64,000 nucleotides of DNA from Anderseniella sp. (GTDB lineage Bacteria; Pseudomonadota; Alphaproteobacteria; Rhizobiales; Aestuariivirgaceae). The stretch spans positions 248,001-312,000 of the forward strand of contig JANQOK010000008.1 in assembly GCA_028289645.1 (NCBI GenBank). The letters are read 5' to 3'. The notes under the pieces were generated by a model that saw only the letters and a program-made list of their open reading frames with translations, was not told the origin of the DNA and did not search any database. Both the position numbers and the translations under genes were made by a program. Position 1 is the first letter of the stretch, and the number at the start of each line of letters is the position of its first letter. This document shows positions 28,441 through 36,325 of this stretch, one piece after another.

Positions 28441-28881
28441 TCAGTCTCTGGATGCCCGGCGCCCTACCCGCGCGGCGTATACATCGCGCTTGTTGATGGC
28501 CTTGAACTTCATGGTCTCGCCGTTCTTGCTGTTGGTTGCCACGAACCAGTCGCCGTTCTGGGTGATGGCGCCGCATTTATATTCGCCACGGGTCCAGGAA
28601 CGCCATGCAATGCACAGCTCCTGATCCTTGATGACCCAGACACCCTTGTCTTCCTTGCCAAATGCCCGGCCCAGCATGGTGCCATCATCATTTGCCGAGA
28701 TCAGCAACCGATAACCGCCAGCCACACGGGCTTCATAATGCCCGGGAAACAGGCCTTCGAGCGCTTCGGACTCCATCGAAAGCTCATCCGCCTGACTATC
28801 GGCAGGTTGTTCGGCCTGCGCGATGCCTGCGAGAGAAAACGCAAGCATGGTTGCGGCAAATGTTACGGTCAGCTTTTTCAT
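28441..28881 (-). CDS. Small exported protein, DUF995-like
   Basis: A 146-residue protein from the ATG at 28881 with a standard signal peptide (MKKLTVTFAATMLAFSLAGIAQA). The mature part has LEGLFPGHYEARVAGGYRLLISANDDGTMLGRAFGKEDKGVWVIKDQELCIAWRSWTRGEYKC. The pairing of a GxW and a Cys-bearing strand resembles DUF995-type beta-barrel proteins of alphaproteobacteria. Two Cys residues may form a disulfide in the periplasm. No function is known, and the neighbouring genes give no clue. Confidence 0.7.
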   Translation of the reverse strand: MKKLTVTFAATMLAFSLAGIAQAEQPADSQADELSMESEALEGLFPGHYEARVAGGYRLLISANDDGTMLGRAFGKEDKGVWVIKDQELCIAWRSWTRGEYKCGAITQNGDWFVATNSKNGETMKFKAINKRDVYAARVGRRASRD

Positions 28882-29317
28882 GAAGAACCCCTTGGACAAC
28901 TAACTTAACTGGACGCGACGGAGCGCAGATTCGGGCCACATCGTGCTCAACTGTGAATAAATTTCGCTGAAATCACTATGTGCCCGTATGGTAACTATTG
29001 GATTAACGTATTGTCCAAAAGCCACGACATCATGTGGATTTCGTGTCACAATTGCGGCCCTGGGAGCTTGGTTAACCGGTCCGACAACCTACTGAATTGT
29101 ATTAGTTTTTTGCGATATTCTGCGCTTCTGCCTGATGCAGCATGGAATTTCGCCGGCTTCAGAACCGCTCACATCAGAACAACTTTTTGTAATCGTCCGA
29201 AACAACCTTTCCACGGCAGGTTGAGAAAGACCTTGCCGAATGGCCGGGGCTGGCTAGGCTTGTGATGTGGTGGACATAACGGTCCGCTGCATGGGTATCC
29301 AATCGGAGGGATCAGCG
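28882..29317. other. Intergenic region, AT-richer, no gene found
   Basis: This 436 bp gap lies between two divergently oriented small genes and is clearly richer in A and T than its surroundings. It must hold both promoters. I found no reading frame with family resemblance. A small RNA could be present but I see no defining structure. Confidence 0.35.
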
Positions 29318-29608
29318 ATGGATTTGACCTCACTAATCGTACAGGCCATCGGCGGTGCTGCAGGCGGAACAGCCGGCGGCAAGTTCATTAAGGGCGGCGA
29401 CATGGGCCAGATCGGCAACCTGATTGCCGGCGCAGTCGGAGGCGTCGGCGGCGGCTCATTGCTCGGCGGCCTGCTGGGCGCAGCCGGTGGTGATGCGGGA
29501 GGCGGCATGGACATCGGCGCTCTCGCCGGCCAGCTTGTCGGTGGCGGTGTCGGCGGTCTCATCGTCCAGACCATTGTCGGCATGATCAAGAACAAGATGA
29601 TGGGCTGA
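29318..29608 (+). CDS. Small glycine-rich hydrophobic protein
   Basis: A 96-residue protein made mostly of Gly, Ala, Leu and Ile (for example LIAGAVGGVGGGSLLGGLLGAAGG), ending in MIKNKMMG. The ATG at 29318 has GGAGGG about 8 nt upstream, supporting translation. The GG/GA-repeat hydrophobic pattern resembles glycine-zipper membrane proteins or small bacteriocin-like peptides. It has no recognisable signal peptide. Similar short proteins occur in rhizobia without a known function. Confidence 0.6.
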   Translation: MDLTSLIVQAIGGAAGGTAGGKFIKGGDMGQIGNLIAGAVGGVGGGSLLGGLLGAAGGDAGGGMDIGALAGQLVGGGVGGLIVQTIVGMIKNKMMG

Positions 29609-29633
29609 TCGCTCCACTGTCTTCAAGTTTGAC

Positions 29634-29663
29634 GGGGTGTCGGGCCGACCAGCGCGCCACCCC
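29634..29663. terminator. Terminator-like hairpin between convergent genes
   Basis: GGGGTG at 29634-29639 can pair with CACCCC at 29658-29663, with a GC-rich loop. It lies between the 3' ends of the glycine-rich gene and the dehydratase gene. No T-run follows, so termination here would be weak or factor-assisted. Confidence 0.3.
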
Positions 29664-29705
29664 ATAGAGATTGCCTGTCTGAAGCCTGAGCTTATGCGAA
29701 CCTGG

Positions 29706-30680
29706 TCAACCGGCTATGGCTTGCAGCAGCTTGGCATCGTCGAAATTGGCACCGCACAGCACCACGACGCTGGTCTGGCCGGCATATTGTTTCTGGTCTG
29801 CCAGGTAGCCGGCAAGGGCAAGACCGGCAGCCCCTTCAACAAGCTGCTTTTCGGTCCAGGCCAACGTCCTGAGCGCGGAAACAATCTCTTCCTCACTGCA
29901 ATGAACCACCCGATCAATCACCTCGGTTGCCAGCGCGAGCGTGATGGCGTCTTCATCAACACCGCCAGCGACGCCGTCTGCAAGGGTGTCGAGGTGCTGC
30001 GTTTCAACGACACGACCGGCCTTTATCGAAGCCGCCAATGCGGCGGAGTTTGATGCGCTGACGCCAATGATCCGGCATCCGGGCTGATGCGCCTTGAGCA
30101 CAGATCCGATGCCCGAAATCAGGCCGCCTCCGCCCATTGCGACAAACACATTGTCGATGTGCGGCAGTTGTTCGAGAAGCTCCAGCCCGATCGTTCCCTG
30201 ACCGGCTATGACTTCGGCATCGTTGTAAGGCGAGACATAGGCATATTCGCCGCTGGCGGCCAGTGACCGGGCATGGGTCTCCGCCAGACCAGACTCGGCA
30301 CCATGCAGAATGACCTCGGTGCCGAAGCTTTCAACCTTTGCAAGCTTGGCCCGCGCGACGTTTTCAGGCAGCACAACCGTCAGCTTGTGGCCGGTGATGC
30401 GCGCGGCAAGCGAGCACGCAATGCCGTGATTGCCCGATGATGCAGTGATCAGCGGCTGTTCAGGCGGCAGCGATGTCAGCTTGGCCATGGCGCCCCTGAA
30501 CTTGAACGAACCTGTCGTCTGAAAATTTTCCGTCTTGAAGTGCAATTCCGTTCCGTCCGGCAATTCCAGGCACGATTTCAGCACGGGGGTATCGACGATT
30601 CGGTCGCTGATCCGGCGCCGGGCGACGACACTGCGCGCCGCCGAAGCGAGCACCGAACAGGAAGGTTTTGAAGACGGCAT
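29706..30680 (-). CDS. Threonine/serine dehydratase family PLP enzyme
   Basis: A 324-residue fold-type II PLP enzyme from the ATG at 30680 (MPSSKPSCSVLAS). The Schiff-base Lys lies in NFQTTGSFKFRGAMAKL, the substrate-carboxylate loop is TASSGNHGIACSLA, and the PLP-phosphate glycine loop is AMGGGGLISGIGS. It deaminates a hydroxy-amino acid to a keto acid. It has no C-terminal ACT regulatory domain, so it is the catabolic short type rather than biosynthetic IlvA. The zinc peptidase gene is upstream on the same strand. Confidence 0.87.
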   Translation of the reverse strand: MPSSKPSCSVLASAARSVVARRRISDRIVDTPVLKSCLELPDGTELHFKTENFQTTGSFKFRGAMAKLTSLPPEQPLITASSGNHGIACSLAARITGHKLTVVLPENVARAKLAKVESFGTEVILHGAESGLAETHARSLAASGEYAYVSPYNDAEVIAGQGTIGLELLEQLPHIDNVFVAMGGGGLISGIGSVLKAHQPGCRIIGVSASNSAALAASIKAGRVVETQHLDTLADGVAGGVDEDAITLALATEVIDRVVHCSEEEIVSALRTLAWTEKQLVEGAAGLALAGYLADQKQYAGQTSVVVLCGANFDDAKLLQAIAG

Positions 30681-30739
30681 CAGGCAGGTTGCCTTATCTT
30701 GTCGGAGGTCATGTAAAATCCGCTGCTGTCGGCACTGGT

Positions 30740-31609
30740 TCAGCCAAAGGTGTCGCACTGGCCGATATTGCCGGTCTGTATGCCGCGTTTGAACCATTCC
30801 ACGCGCTGTGCCGACGTACCATGGGTAAAGCTCTCCGGAACCACATAGCCTTGGCTGCGCTTTTGCAGGCGGTCGTCGCCAATTGCACTTGCCGCGTTGA
30901 GGCCTTCCTCAATGTCGCCCTTTTCCAGCAGGTCCTTGTTGTCTCGTGCCCAGACACCGGCCAGACAGTCGGCCTGCAACTCCATGCGAACCGACAACTG
31001 GTTGGCCTGGGCCTTTGAGGATCGCATGCGCGCCGCGGTCACTTTTTCGGTAATGCCCAGCAACGTCTGCACATGATGGCCTACTTCATGGGCAATGACG
31101 TAAGCATGGGCAAAATCACCTCCTGCGCCGAGCCGGGTGCTCATTTCACGGAAGAAACTCAGATCGATATAGATTTTTTTGTCCCGCGGACAGTAGAATG
31201 GACCCGTGGCCGACTGAGCGGCACCGCATGCCGACTGCACGAAACCTGAAAACAGCACCATGCGGGGTTCTTCGTACCGCCGGCCATTTTCCTGGAAAAT
31301 CCGAGCCCAGGTACGCTCGGTTGTAGACAGCACCTTGCTGGCAAACTGGCCCATTTCGTCATTTGCCGCCGGCGACTGCTGCTGTGTCTGCGGAATTTGC
31401 TGCGTCTGCTGCTGCAGCCCGCCGCCGCTGAGCATTTCCAGCGGGTTGATACCAAAGACCAGCCACATGATGCCCAGGATGACAATAGTGCCGATGCCGA
31501 TGCCGCCGCCACCGCGCCGGCCCATGGGAATCCGGAAACCGCCCCGCCGGCCACGCTGGCCCCGGCGGTCTTCCACATTGGAACTCGCTTGTTCATCATC
31601 CAGCCGCAT
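30740..31609 (-). CDS. Neutral zinc metallopeptidase, YpfJ family, membrane-anchored
   Basis: A 289-residue protein. A Gly/Arg-rich N-terminus (GQRGRRGGFRIPMGRRGGGG) is followed by one transmembrane helix (IGTIVILGIMWLVFGI), a Gln-rich linker and the peptidase domain. The zinc motif is HEVGHH in AYVIAHEVGHHVQTLLG. The downstream segment RMELQADCLAGVWA supplies the third ligand, typical of PF04228. It is likely tethered to the inner membrane with the active domain outside. The substrate is unknown. Confidence 0.9.
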   Translation of the reverse strand: MRLDDEQASSNVEDRRGQRGRRGGFRIPMGRRGGGGIGIGTIVILGIMWLVFGINPLEMLSGGGLQQQTQQIPQTQQQSPAANDEMGQFASKVLSTTERTWARIFQENGRRYEEPRMVLFSGFVQSACGAAQSATGPFYCPRDKKIYIDLSFFREMSTRLGAGGDFAHAYVIAHEVGHHVQTLLGITEKVTAARMRSSKAQANQLSVRMELQADCLAGVWARDNKDLLEKGDIEEGLNAASAIGDDRLQKRSQGYVVPESFTHGTSAQRVEWFKRGIQTGNIGQCDTFG

Positions 31610-31721
31610 AGCTCAATTCCTCTATCGCACTCACCAACCGATCCCCCGCAGTTTCGCCGCATAAGGGCGGAAACATCAAGTCATAAGTGCAACCGGAAGT
31701 AGATCAGGACCGATTGACCGC

Positions 31722-32744
31722 CTAAGCCGTCTTGGCCAGATCGTCGCCGTTTTCAGCCGGATAAGTCGGATAGAGCCCGCGAACTTCCGCAAGCTGCTGG
31801 ACCAGAGCCAGCACGCCGTCAATAGCGGGTGTCGCGACGCCGGCGATCCGGCCCATTTCCTGAACCGCCGTGACCAGGGCGTCGATTTCCATCGCCTTGC
31901 CGGCATCCAGGTCCTGCAACATCGAGGTGCGGTGGGCGCCCACGCCGGCGGCACCGTTGATGCGGCGTTCAACATCGACACGGAAGCTGGCGCCGAGTTT
32001 CTCAGCCAACGTCTGCGCCTCCAGCATCATGGTTTTTGCCAGCGCGCGCGTGCCCGGCTCGGTGGCAACCACGTCGAGGGTTGCCCCGGTCAGGGCAGAG
32101 ATCGGATTGAAGCAGAGGTTACCCCACAGCTTGAGCCAGATTTCCGAGCGGATATCCTCCAGCACCGGCGCGCGAAGGCCGCCCTGCTCCATGGCTTTCG
32201 AAAACGCCTCACAGCGCGGCGACACCGTGCCGTCCGGTTCGCCGATGGAAAACTTGTCTCCGTAGACGTGCTTGATCACCCCGGGTTCAATGATTTCGGT
32301 TGCCGGATAAACCACACATCCAATGGCGCGACCCGGTCCGAACACGGTCCACTGGCGGTCACCGCGATCCACCGCATCCAGCCTGCTGCCTTCAAACTGC
32401 CCCGGCAGCTTGTGGAAATACCACCATGGTACGCCGTTCTGGCAGGTAATTATTGCCGTGTTGGGGCCCAATAACGGCTTGATGCTTTCGGCAGATTGCC
32501 AGGCCTGGTGGCTCTTCAGCGCGATGACCACATAGTCCTGAGGACCGAGCTCTGCCGGGTTCGACGTTGCGGTTACCGGCACCGAGACAGTTTCACCATC
32601 CCTGATCAGGGTCAGGCCATTTTCCTGCATCGCCTTGAGATGCGGTCCGCGGGCAATCAACGACAGTTCGACACCCGGCACCTGCGCCAAAGCATGCCCC
32701 ATGAAACCACCGATAGCACCCGCGCCGTAAATGCATATTTTCAT
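31722..32744 (-). CDS. 2-dehydropantoate 2-reductase family protein
   Basis: A 340-residue ApbA/PanE-type NADPH reductase. It begins MKICIYGAGAIGGFMGHALAQ, a Rossmann loop (GxGAxG), and has the conserved ALKSHQAW and TCQNGVPWW stretches. In the C-terminal domain EIWLKLWGNLCFNPISALTG gives the catalytic Lys region. Pantothenate PanE is about 300 residues, so this longer form may act on another 2-keto acid. The ATG at 32744 fits; the frame upstream is formed by a GC dinucleotide repeat and is not coding. Confidence 0.85.
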   Translation of the reverse strand: MKICIYGAGAIGGFMGHALAQVPGVELSLIARGPHLKAMQENGLTLIRDGETVSVPVTATSNPAELGPQDYVVIALKSHQAWQSAESIKPLLGPNTAIITCQNGVPWWYFHKLPGQFEGSRLDAVDRGDRQWTVFGPGRAIGCVVYPATEIIEPGVIKHVYGDKFSIGEPDGTVSPRCEAFSKAMEQGGLRAPVLEDIRSEIWLKLWGNLCFNPISALTGATLDVVATEPGTRALAKTMMLEAQTLAEKLGASFRVDVERRINGAAGVGAHRTSMLQDLDAGKAMEIDALVTAVQEMGRIAGVATPAIDGVLALVQQLAEVRGLYPTYPAENGDDLAKTA

Positions 32745-32789
32745 TGCAGAAAACCCTTCAAACCAGACTGGATATGAGGTGGTTCTACC

Positions 32790-32805
32790 TGCGCGCGCGC
32801 GCGCG
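32790..32805. repeat. Alternating GC dinucleotide tract
   Basis: A 16 bp self-complementary run of alternating G and C, flanked by T and A, lies about 45-60 bp upstream of the ketopantoate-reductase-like gene. Such tracts can adopt left-handed DNA and vary in length by slippage. No function is shown by the sequence. Confidence 0.6.
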
Positions 32806-32818
32806 CACAAGCAACTCA

Positions 32819-32836
32819 TTCCACCATATGGTAGAA
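32819..32836. promoter_or_regulatory. 18 bp imperfect palindrome, candidate operator
   Basis: TTCCACCATATGGTAGAA is self-complementary except for one base pair. It lies about 75 bp upstream of the start of the 2-dehydropantoate-reductase-like gene, beside a markedly AT-rich stretch (32837-32930). The symmetry suits a dimeric regulator; which one is unknown. Confidence 0.4.
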
Positions 32837-32954
32837 ATGCATATCGTTATCTGTTTTTGGAATTTTCCATTTTTATAAAGCTATGAAAAATATAATTTTT
32901 ATCTCACAATCATGATTTTTAAGAATGTCAATTTGGCCTGAAGCGAAAATCCGG

Positions 32955-32969
32955 TTCCGCATAGTGGAA
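32955..32969. promoter_or_regulatory. TTCC-N7-GGAA palindrome, IclR-like operator
   Basis: TTCCGCATAGTGGAA lies between the amidinotransferase stop and the AT-rich promoter region of the next gene. The TTCC-N7-GGAA symmetry is like sites of IclR-family regulators. No IclR gene is in the window, so this is a weak call. Confidence 0.3.
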
Positions 32970-32996
32970 TGGCCCGACTGCAGAAACTGTGCGCCA

Positions 32997-34121
32997 TCAT
33001 CTGAAATAGTCTTCCAGCCCACCTCTGCGGCGAATATCCAGCGTGGCGCAGTGAAAAGCACCGCCAAACGGCGCGTAATGCAAAAACGAACAGGGTATCG
33101 GCTCAAACCCCCAGCCTTCCAGCGCCTTTATCATGCCGACATGGTGCTTCTCGCAGATCACCCGCTTTTCATCGATCATCATGACATTCATGCTGAGCCA
33201 CTTGCCGCACATAGACGTGAGCTCCAGCATCCTGTCGCCGACGATCGGGTCAGGTTCCGGCGCCACGAGAATATCCCAGTTGCTGAACATGTCAGGCAGT
33301 TCATCCACATCGATGTACTCGGGATTGATCAGAACCTTGCCCGGCGCAAGCGGCATGAAGGTGGTATCGATATGCATCGGCTGGGGGCACTTTCCGCGCA
33401 AGGTGTGAATGCGGTATGCGCTGCCCAGATGGCGCTGCAGCCACTGAATGCCCATTTCGTTTGTCACATTGCTCTTGATGACGAAGATATCTTTCCCGCA
33501 ACGGACGAAATCCGCCGCGTCAAACACCGGTTCCCATTCATTGATCACGTACCTGACTTCCTCGCCGTAGGCCGGGATCGTGTAGTCGCGCTCGAAAAGC
33601 TCGTCAGCCAGTTCAGGTTTCGGCGCCGAGGTCCAGCGGGCTCCCCTGCGGAAGTAATCCTTGAGCAGCCTGCGATAGGAGTGGGTTTCGAAATAGCGGC
33701 ACGGCCACGCCATCGGAGTCTCGATGATTTCATCGCCAACTACGATCATGGAGTCGCGCGGACAGGTATTGCAGAAACCGCGCGACCTGAATTGCGGCGT
33801 CTGAATTTTCTGGCGGTAGCTCACTGCGTCCGGGTGGACCACCTTTATGGCGAGGCTTTCGAGCAACTCAACGAACCCGTCCAGTTCTTCCTGCGCCGGC
33901 CCGGTCATGATGTGAGGATACTTGATGCCTGCAAACAGGCCGAACAGCCTGCCTGTAACACCGGGTACATTGCAGGTCACGACCGGGTGGTTGGATGGTA
34001 TGACCGCACCGTCCAGGCGCCCGACCATCACCTCTTCCAACGGATCCCACTCGTTGTAGGAATTGACTGGGGAGACGGTTTGGCTGGCGGAAAAGTCGGT
34101 TGTCTGCTGTATCTTGTTCAT
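32997..34121 (-). CDS. Arginine:glycine amidinotransferase-like enzyme
   Basis: A 374-residue pentein enzyme strikingly like animal AGAT (GATM). It has SPVNSYNEWDPLEEVMVGR at the N-terminus, PRDSMIVVGDEIIETPMAWPCRYFE, KDYFRRGARWTSAPKP and FDAADFVRCGKDIF (catalytic Asp). It also has MHIDTTF with His250, KWLSMNVMMIDEKRV, and the nucleophile Cys358 in GGAFHCATLDIRRRG. All AGAT catalytic residues are therefore present. The expected reaction is transfer of the amidino group from arginine to glycine or another amine. The ATG at 34121 has AGGA upstream. A Gdx-type guanidinium exporter gene lies 36 bp upstream on the same strand. Other acceptors, such as inosamine or cyanobacterial-toxin precursors, are possible. 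Confidence 0.9.
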   Translation of the reverse strand: MNKIQQTTDFSASQTVSPVNSYNEWDPLEEVMVGRLDGAVIPSNHPVVTCNVPGVTGRLFGLFAGIKYPHIMTGPAQEELDGFVELLESLAIKVVHPDAVSYRQKIQTPQFRSRGFCNTCPRDSMIVVGDEIIETPMAWPCRYFETHSYRRLLKDYFRRGARWTSAPKPELADELFERDYTIPAYGEEVRYVINEWEPVFDAADFVRCGKDIFVIKSNVTNEMGIQWLQRHLGSAYRIHTLRGKCPQPMHIDTTFMPLAPGKVLINPEYIDVDELPDMFSNWDILVAPEPDPIVGDRMLELTSMCGKWLSMNVMMIDEKRVICEKHHVGMIKALEGWGFEPIPCSFLHYAPFGGAFHCATLDIRRRGGLEDYFR

Positions 34122-34157
34122 TGGTTCTTGGTTCCTGGGAGCGGTTGAGGCCAAGCC

Positions 34158-34520
34158 TCAGGCACCGATCAGTTTCAGGCCGACGACGCCGGCCAGGATC
34201 ATGGCAATGCAGATGAATTTCGCCAGGCTGGCGGGCTCGTGCAGGAACAGCACACCGACGGCGACCGCGCCGGCAATTCCGATGCTCGTCCACACCGCGT
34301 AGCCGGTGCTGATGGGAATCGACTTCAGCGCAATGGCCAGCATCGGAAAGCTGGCGACCAGGCACATAATTGTCCACGCGGTCGGCACTGGACGGGTGAA
34401 CCCGTCGGAGAGTTTGAGCCCGACAGCCCAACCAATCTCAGCAATGCCGGCTGCAAACAACCATAGCCACGCAGCGGTGGGACCGGGCGTGTAGCGGGCG
34501 AACATTTCGAAAATCTGCAC
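34158..34520 (-). CDS. sugE: SMR family transporter, Gdx/SugE-type
   Basis: A small four-helix proton-coupled exporter. The essential membrane Glu (about residue 28) is in AAGIAEIGWAVGLK, and SEGFTR-like LSDGFTRPVPT plus LKSIPISTGYAVWTSIG are hallmarks of the Gdx subclass, which exports guanidinium. The best start is a GTG at 34520, preceded by AGGAG with 8 nt spacing; an ATG at 34505 and a longer frame to 34547 are alternatives. It is immediately upstream of the amidinotransferase gene. I could not find a complete guanidine riboswitch upstream. Confidence 0.88.
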   Translation of the reverse strand: MQIFEMFARYTPGPTAAWLWLFAAGIAEIGWAVGLKLSDGFTRPVPTAWTIMCLVASFPMLAIALKSIPISTGYAVWTSIGIAGAVAVGVLFLHEPASLAKFICIAMILAGVVGLKLIGA

Positions 34521-34547
34521 GTGAAGCGCTCCTGCACATATCATCAA

Positions 34548-34566
34548 GGGACACTGGCAATGTCCC
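34548..34566 (-). promoter_or_regulatory. Hairpin in the 5' leader of sugE
   Basis: GGGACACTGGCAATGTCCC forms a 6 bp stem with a 7-base loop just upstream of the sugE ribosome-binding site. It could be part of a leader regulating translation or a terminator of the tct operon before it. It does not match the guanidine-I, -II or -III riboswitch consensus as I know them. Confidence 0.3.
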
Positions 34567-34679
34567 AGTTCGTGCAGGCGAAATTCAGGTCTAACGGCGC
34601 ACGGCGCAACGCAACTCAGTTCACGATGAGATGGTTGCGTGTGAACACCACGTGATCACAGGTGTGAAGGAAGACAGAG

Positions 34680-36263
34680 TTACTGCGCCGGCGTCTCTGC
34701 CCGGGATGACTTGACCTTGGTCCAGATGATCTTGAGCAGAGGCAACAGGATCAGGATGATGGCGATCACGGTGATCGGCCCGGCGATCGGGCGAGTGAAG
34801 AAGATCGATGGATCGCCGTCGGACAACAGCAGCGACTGACGCAGCTTCGGCTCCGCAATCGGGCCGAGGACAATCGCCAGGACAGCCGGCGCAAGCGGAT
34901 AGTCGAGGATGCGCAGCAGGAAGGCACCCAGGCCGAACAGGACCATCAGCCAGACATCGAACAGGTTCTGATAGGCGGCAAACGTACCGACTACGGAGAG
35001 CACGAAAATCAACGGCGCCAGGATGGTGAATGGCATGCGCAGCATCCACAGGAAGATCGGGATGAAGGCCAGGTTGACCAGCACCGCGATGAGATTTGAC
35101 ACGTAGAACGAGCCGATAAGCGGCCAGACGAAATCCGGCTGGTCGGCGAACAGGCGGGGACCAGGCTGAAGTCCCCAGATCACCATGCCGGCAAGCAGCA
35201 CGGCGGTCGTTGGTGAACCGGGAATGCCCAGCGTCATCATGGGCAGCATGGCGCCGGTCGAAGCCGAATTGTTGGCCGCTTCCGGTGCTGCCACTCCGTC
35301 CAGTTCACCCTTGCCGTAATTGTCCGGATTACGCGAAATCATCTTGGCGACGCCATAGGACATCAGCGATCCGGGCGTGGCGCCCGCAGCCGGCAGGATG
35401 CCTACGAAGAACCCCAGCGCAGAACCGATGAAAGTGCCCTTCCAGGCCTTCTTGCGGTACGCATCAAGCGCGCCCCTGATGCGCGCAAACGTGATGGTCG
35501 TCTCGGTCATGGTGATCTTGCCGCGCGACGAGTTAATGGTCCAGATCATCTCGCCAATGCCGTAGACGCCGATGGCCAACACCAGGAACCTGATGCCATG
35601 GCTGAAGCCGGTCGTGTCGATCAGGCCCGCAGTGGCGGGAAACAGATCCAGCGGATCGCCAAACTGCAGACGCGGTTCGCCCGAGATGATGTCGAAACCG
35701 ACCGTTGCCAGCACCAGCCCGATACATATGGAGAAAATGGTCTTGGGAATATCATCACCACCGAGTCCAACAAACGTCGCGAACGCCAGCAGCATCAGGG
35801 CGAATATTTCCGGATTGCCGAAGTCGAGCGCCACCGAGGCAAGGGCGGGCGCGAACCCGGTAAACAGCAGGTTGGCGACTGTGCCGCCGACAAAGGACGC
35901 CACGGCGGCTGCGACAAGCGCCTGATCCGCCCTGCCGCTCAGCGCAAGCGGCCTGCCGTCAAATGTTGTCGCTACAGCCGTGGATGCGCCGGGAATGCCG
36001 AGCGTGATCGAGGAAATGGCGCCGCCATACATGGCGCCATAGTAGATGGCCGCCAGGAATATCATCGGCGACGTGGCGCTGCCGGTATATTTCTGGATGA
36101 CGAACGTAAACGGCAGCAGGATTGCCACGCCATTGACCGAACCCAGCCCCGGCATGGCTCCGACAAACAGCCCCACGACGACCCCGATGAAGGCAAGAGC
36201 CAGGTTCACCGGCTGCAGGGCTTGCCATACGCCGTCGCCCAATGCTGCAAAAATCTCGATCAT
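34680..36263 (-). CDS. tctA: Tripartite tricarboxylate transporter, large permease TctA
   Basis: The 12-helix membrane subunit of a TTT importer, 527 residues. Two TctA-type half repeats are visible: GLFVGAMPGLGSVNGVAILLPF and GILPAAGATPGSLMSYGVAKMIS, together with EAANNSASTGAMLPMMTLGIPGSPTTAVLLAGM. Transport is driven by ion gradients and depends on the periplasmic TctC. The gene is last in tctCBA on the minus strand, 62 bp after tctB. The substrate class for TTT systems ranges from citrate to oxalate and aromatic acids; here the neighbouring CoA-dependent enzymes suggest a short carboxylic acid. Confidence 0.94.
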   Translation of the reverse strand: MIEIFAALGDGVWQALQPVNLALAFIGVVVGLFVGAMPGLGSVNGVAILLPFTFVIQKYTGSATSPMIFLAAIYYGAMYGGAISSITLGIPGASTAVATTFDGRPLALSGRADQALVAAAVASFVGGTVANLLFTGFAPALASVALDFGNPEIFALMLLAFATFVGLGGDDIPKTIFSICIGLVLATVGFDIISGEPRLQFGDPLDLFPATAGLIDTTGFSHGIRFLVLAIGVYGIGEMIWTINSSRGKITMTETTITFARIRGALDAYRKKAWKGTFIGSALGFFVGILPAAGATPGSLMSYGVAKMISRNPDNYGKGELDGVAAPEAANNSASTGAMLPMMTLGIPGSPTTAVLLAGMVIWGLQPGPRLFADQPDFVWPLIGSFYVSNLIAVLVNLAFIPIFLWMLRMPFTILAPLIFVLSVVGTFAAYQNLFDVWLMVLFGLGAFLLRILDYPLAPAVLAIVLGPIAEPKLRQSLLLSDGDPSIFFTRPIAGPITVIAIILILLPLLKIIWTKVKSSRAETPAQ

Positions 36264-36325
36264 GTATCCGTTGCCTTCTTGATGGTTCCTTCGGCCACTG
36301 TCGTGCTTCAGGAGAGATCAGGTCG

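Noticed and set aside
32745-32819. N-terminal extension of the ketopantoate-reductase-like protein (Arg/Ala repeat)
   Set aside because: The residues come from translating the GC dinucleotide tract; the Rossmann motif begins right after the ATG at 32744.
32925-34148. 407-codon plus-strand frame opposite the amidinotransferase
   Set aside because: The minus-strand reading has all AGAT catalytic residues; the plus-strand frame has no recognisable domain.
34548-34680. Guanidine riboswitch upstream of sugE
   Set aside because: One hairpin is present, but none of the conserved core elements of the known guanidine riboswitch classes was found by eye.
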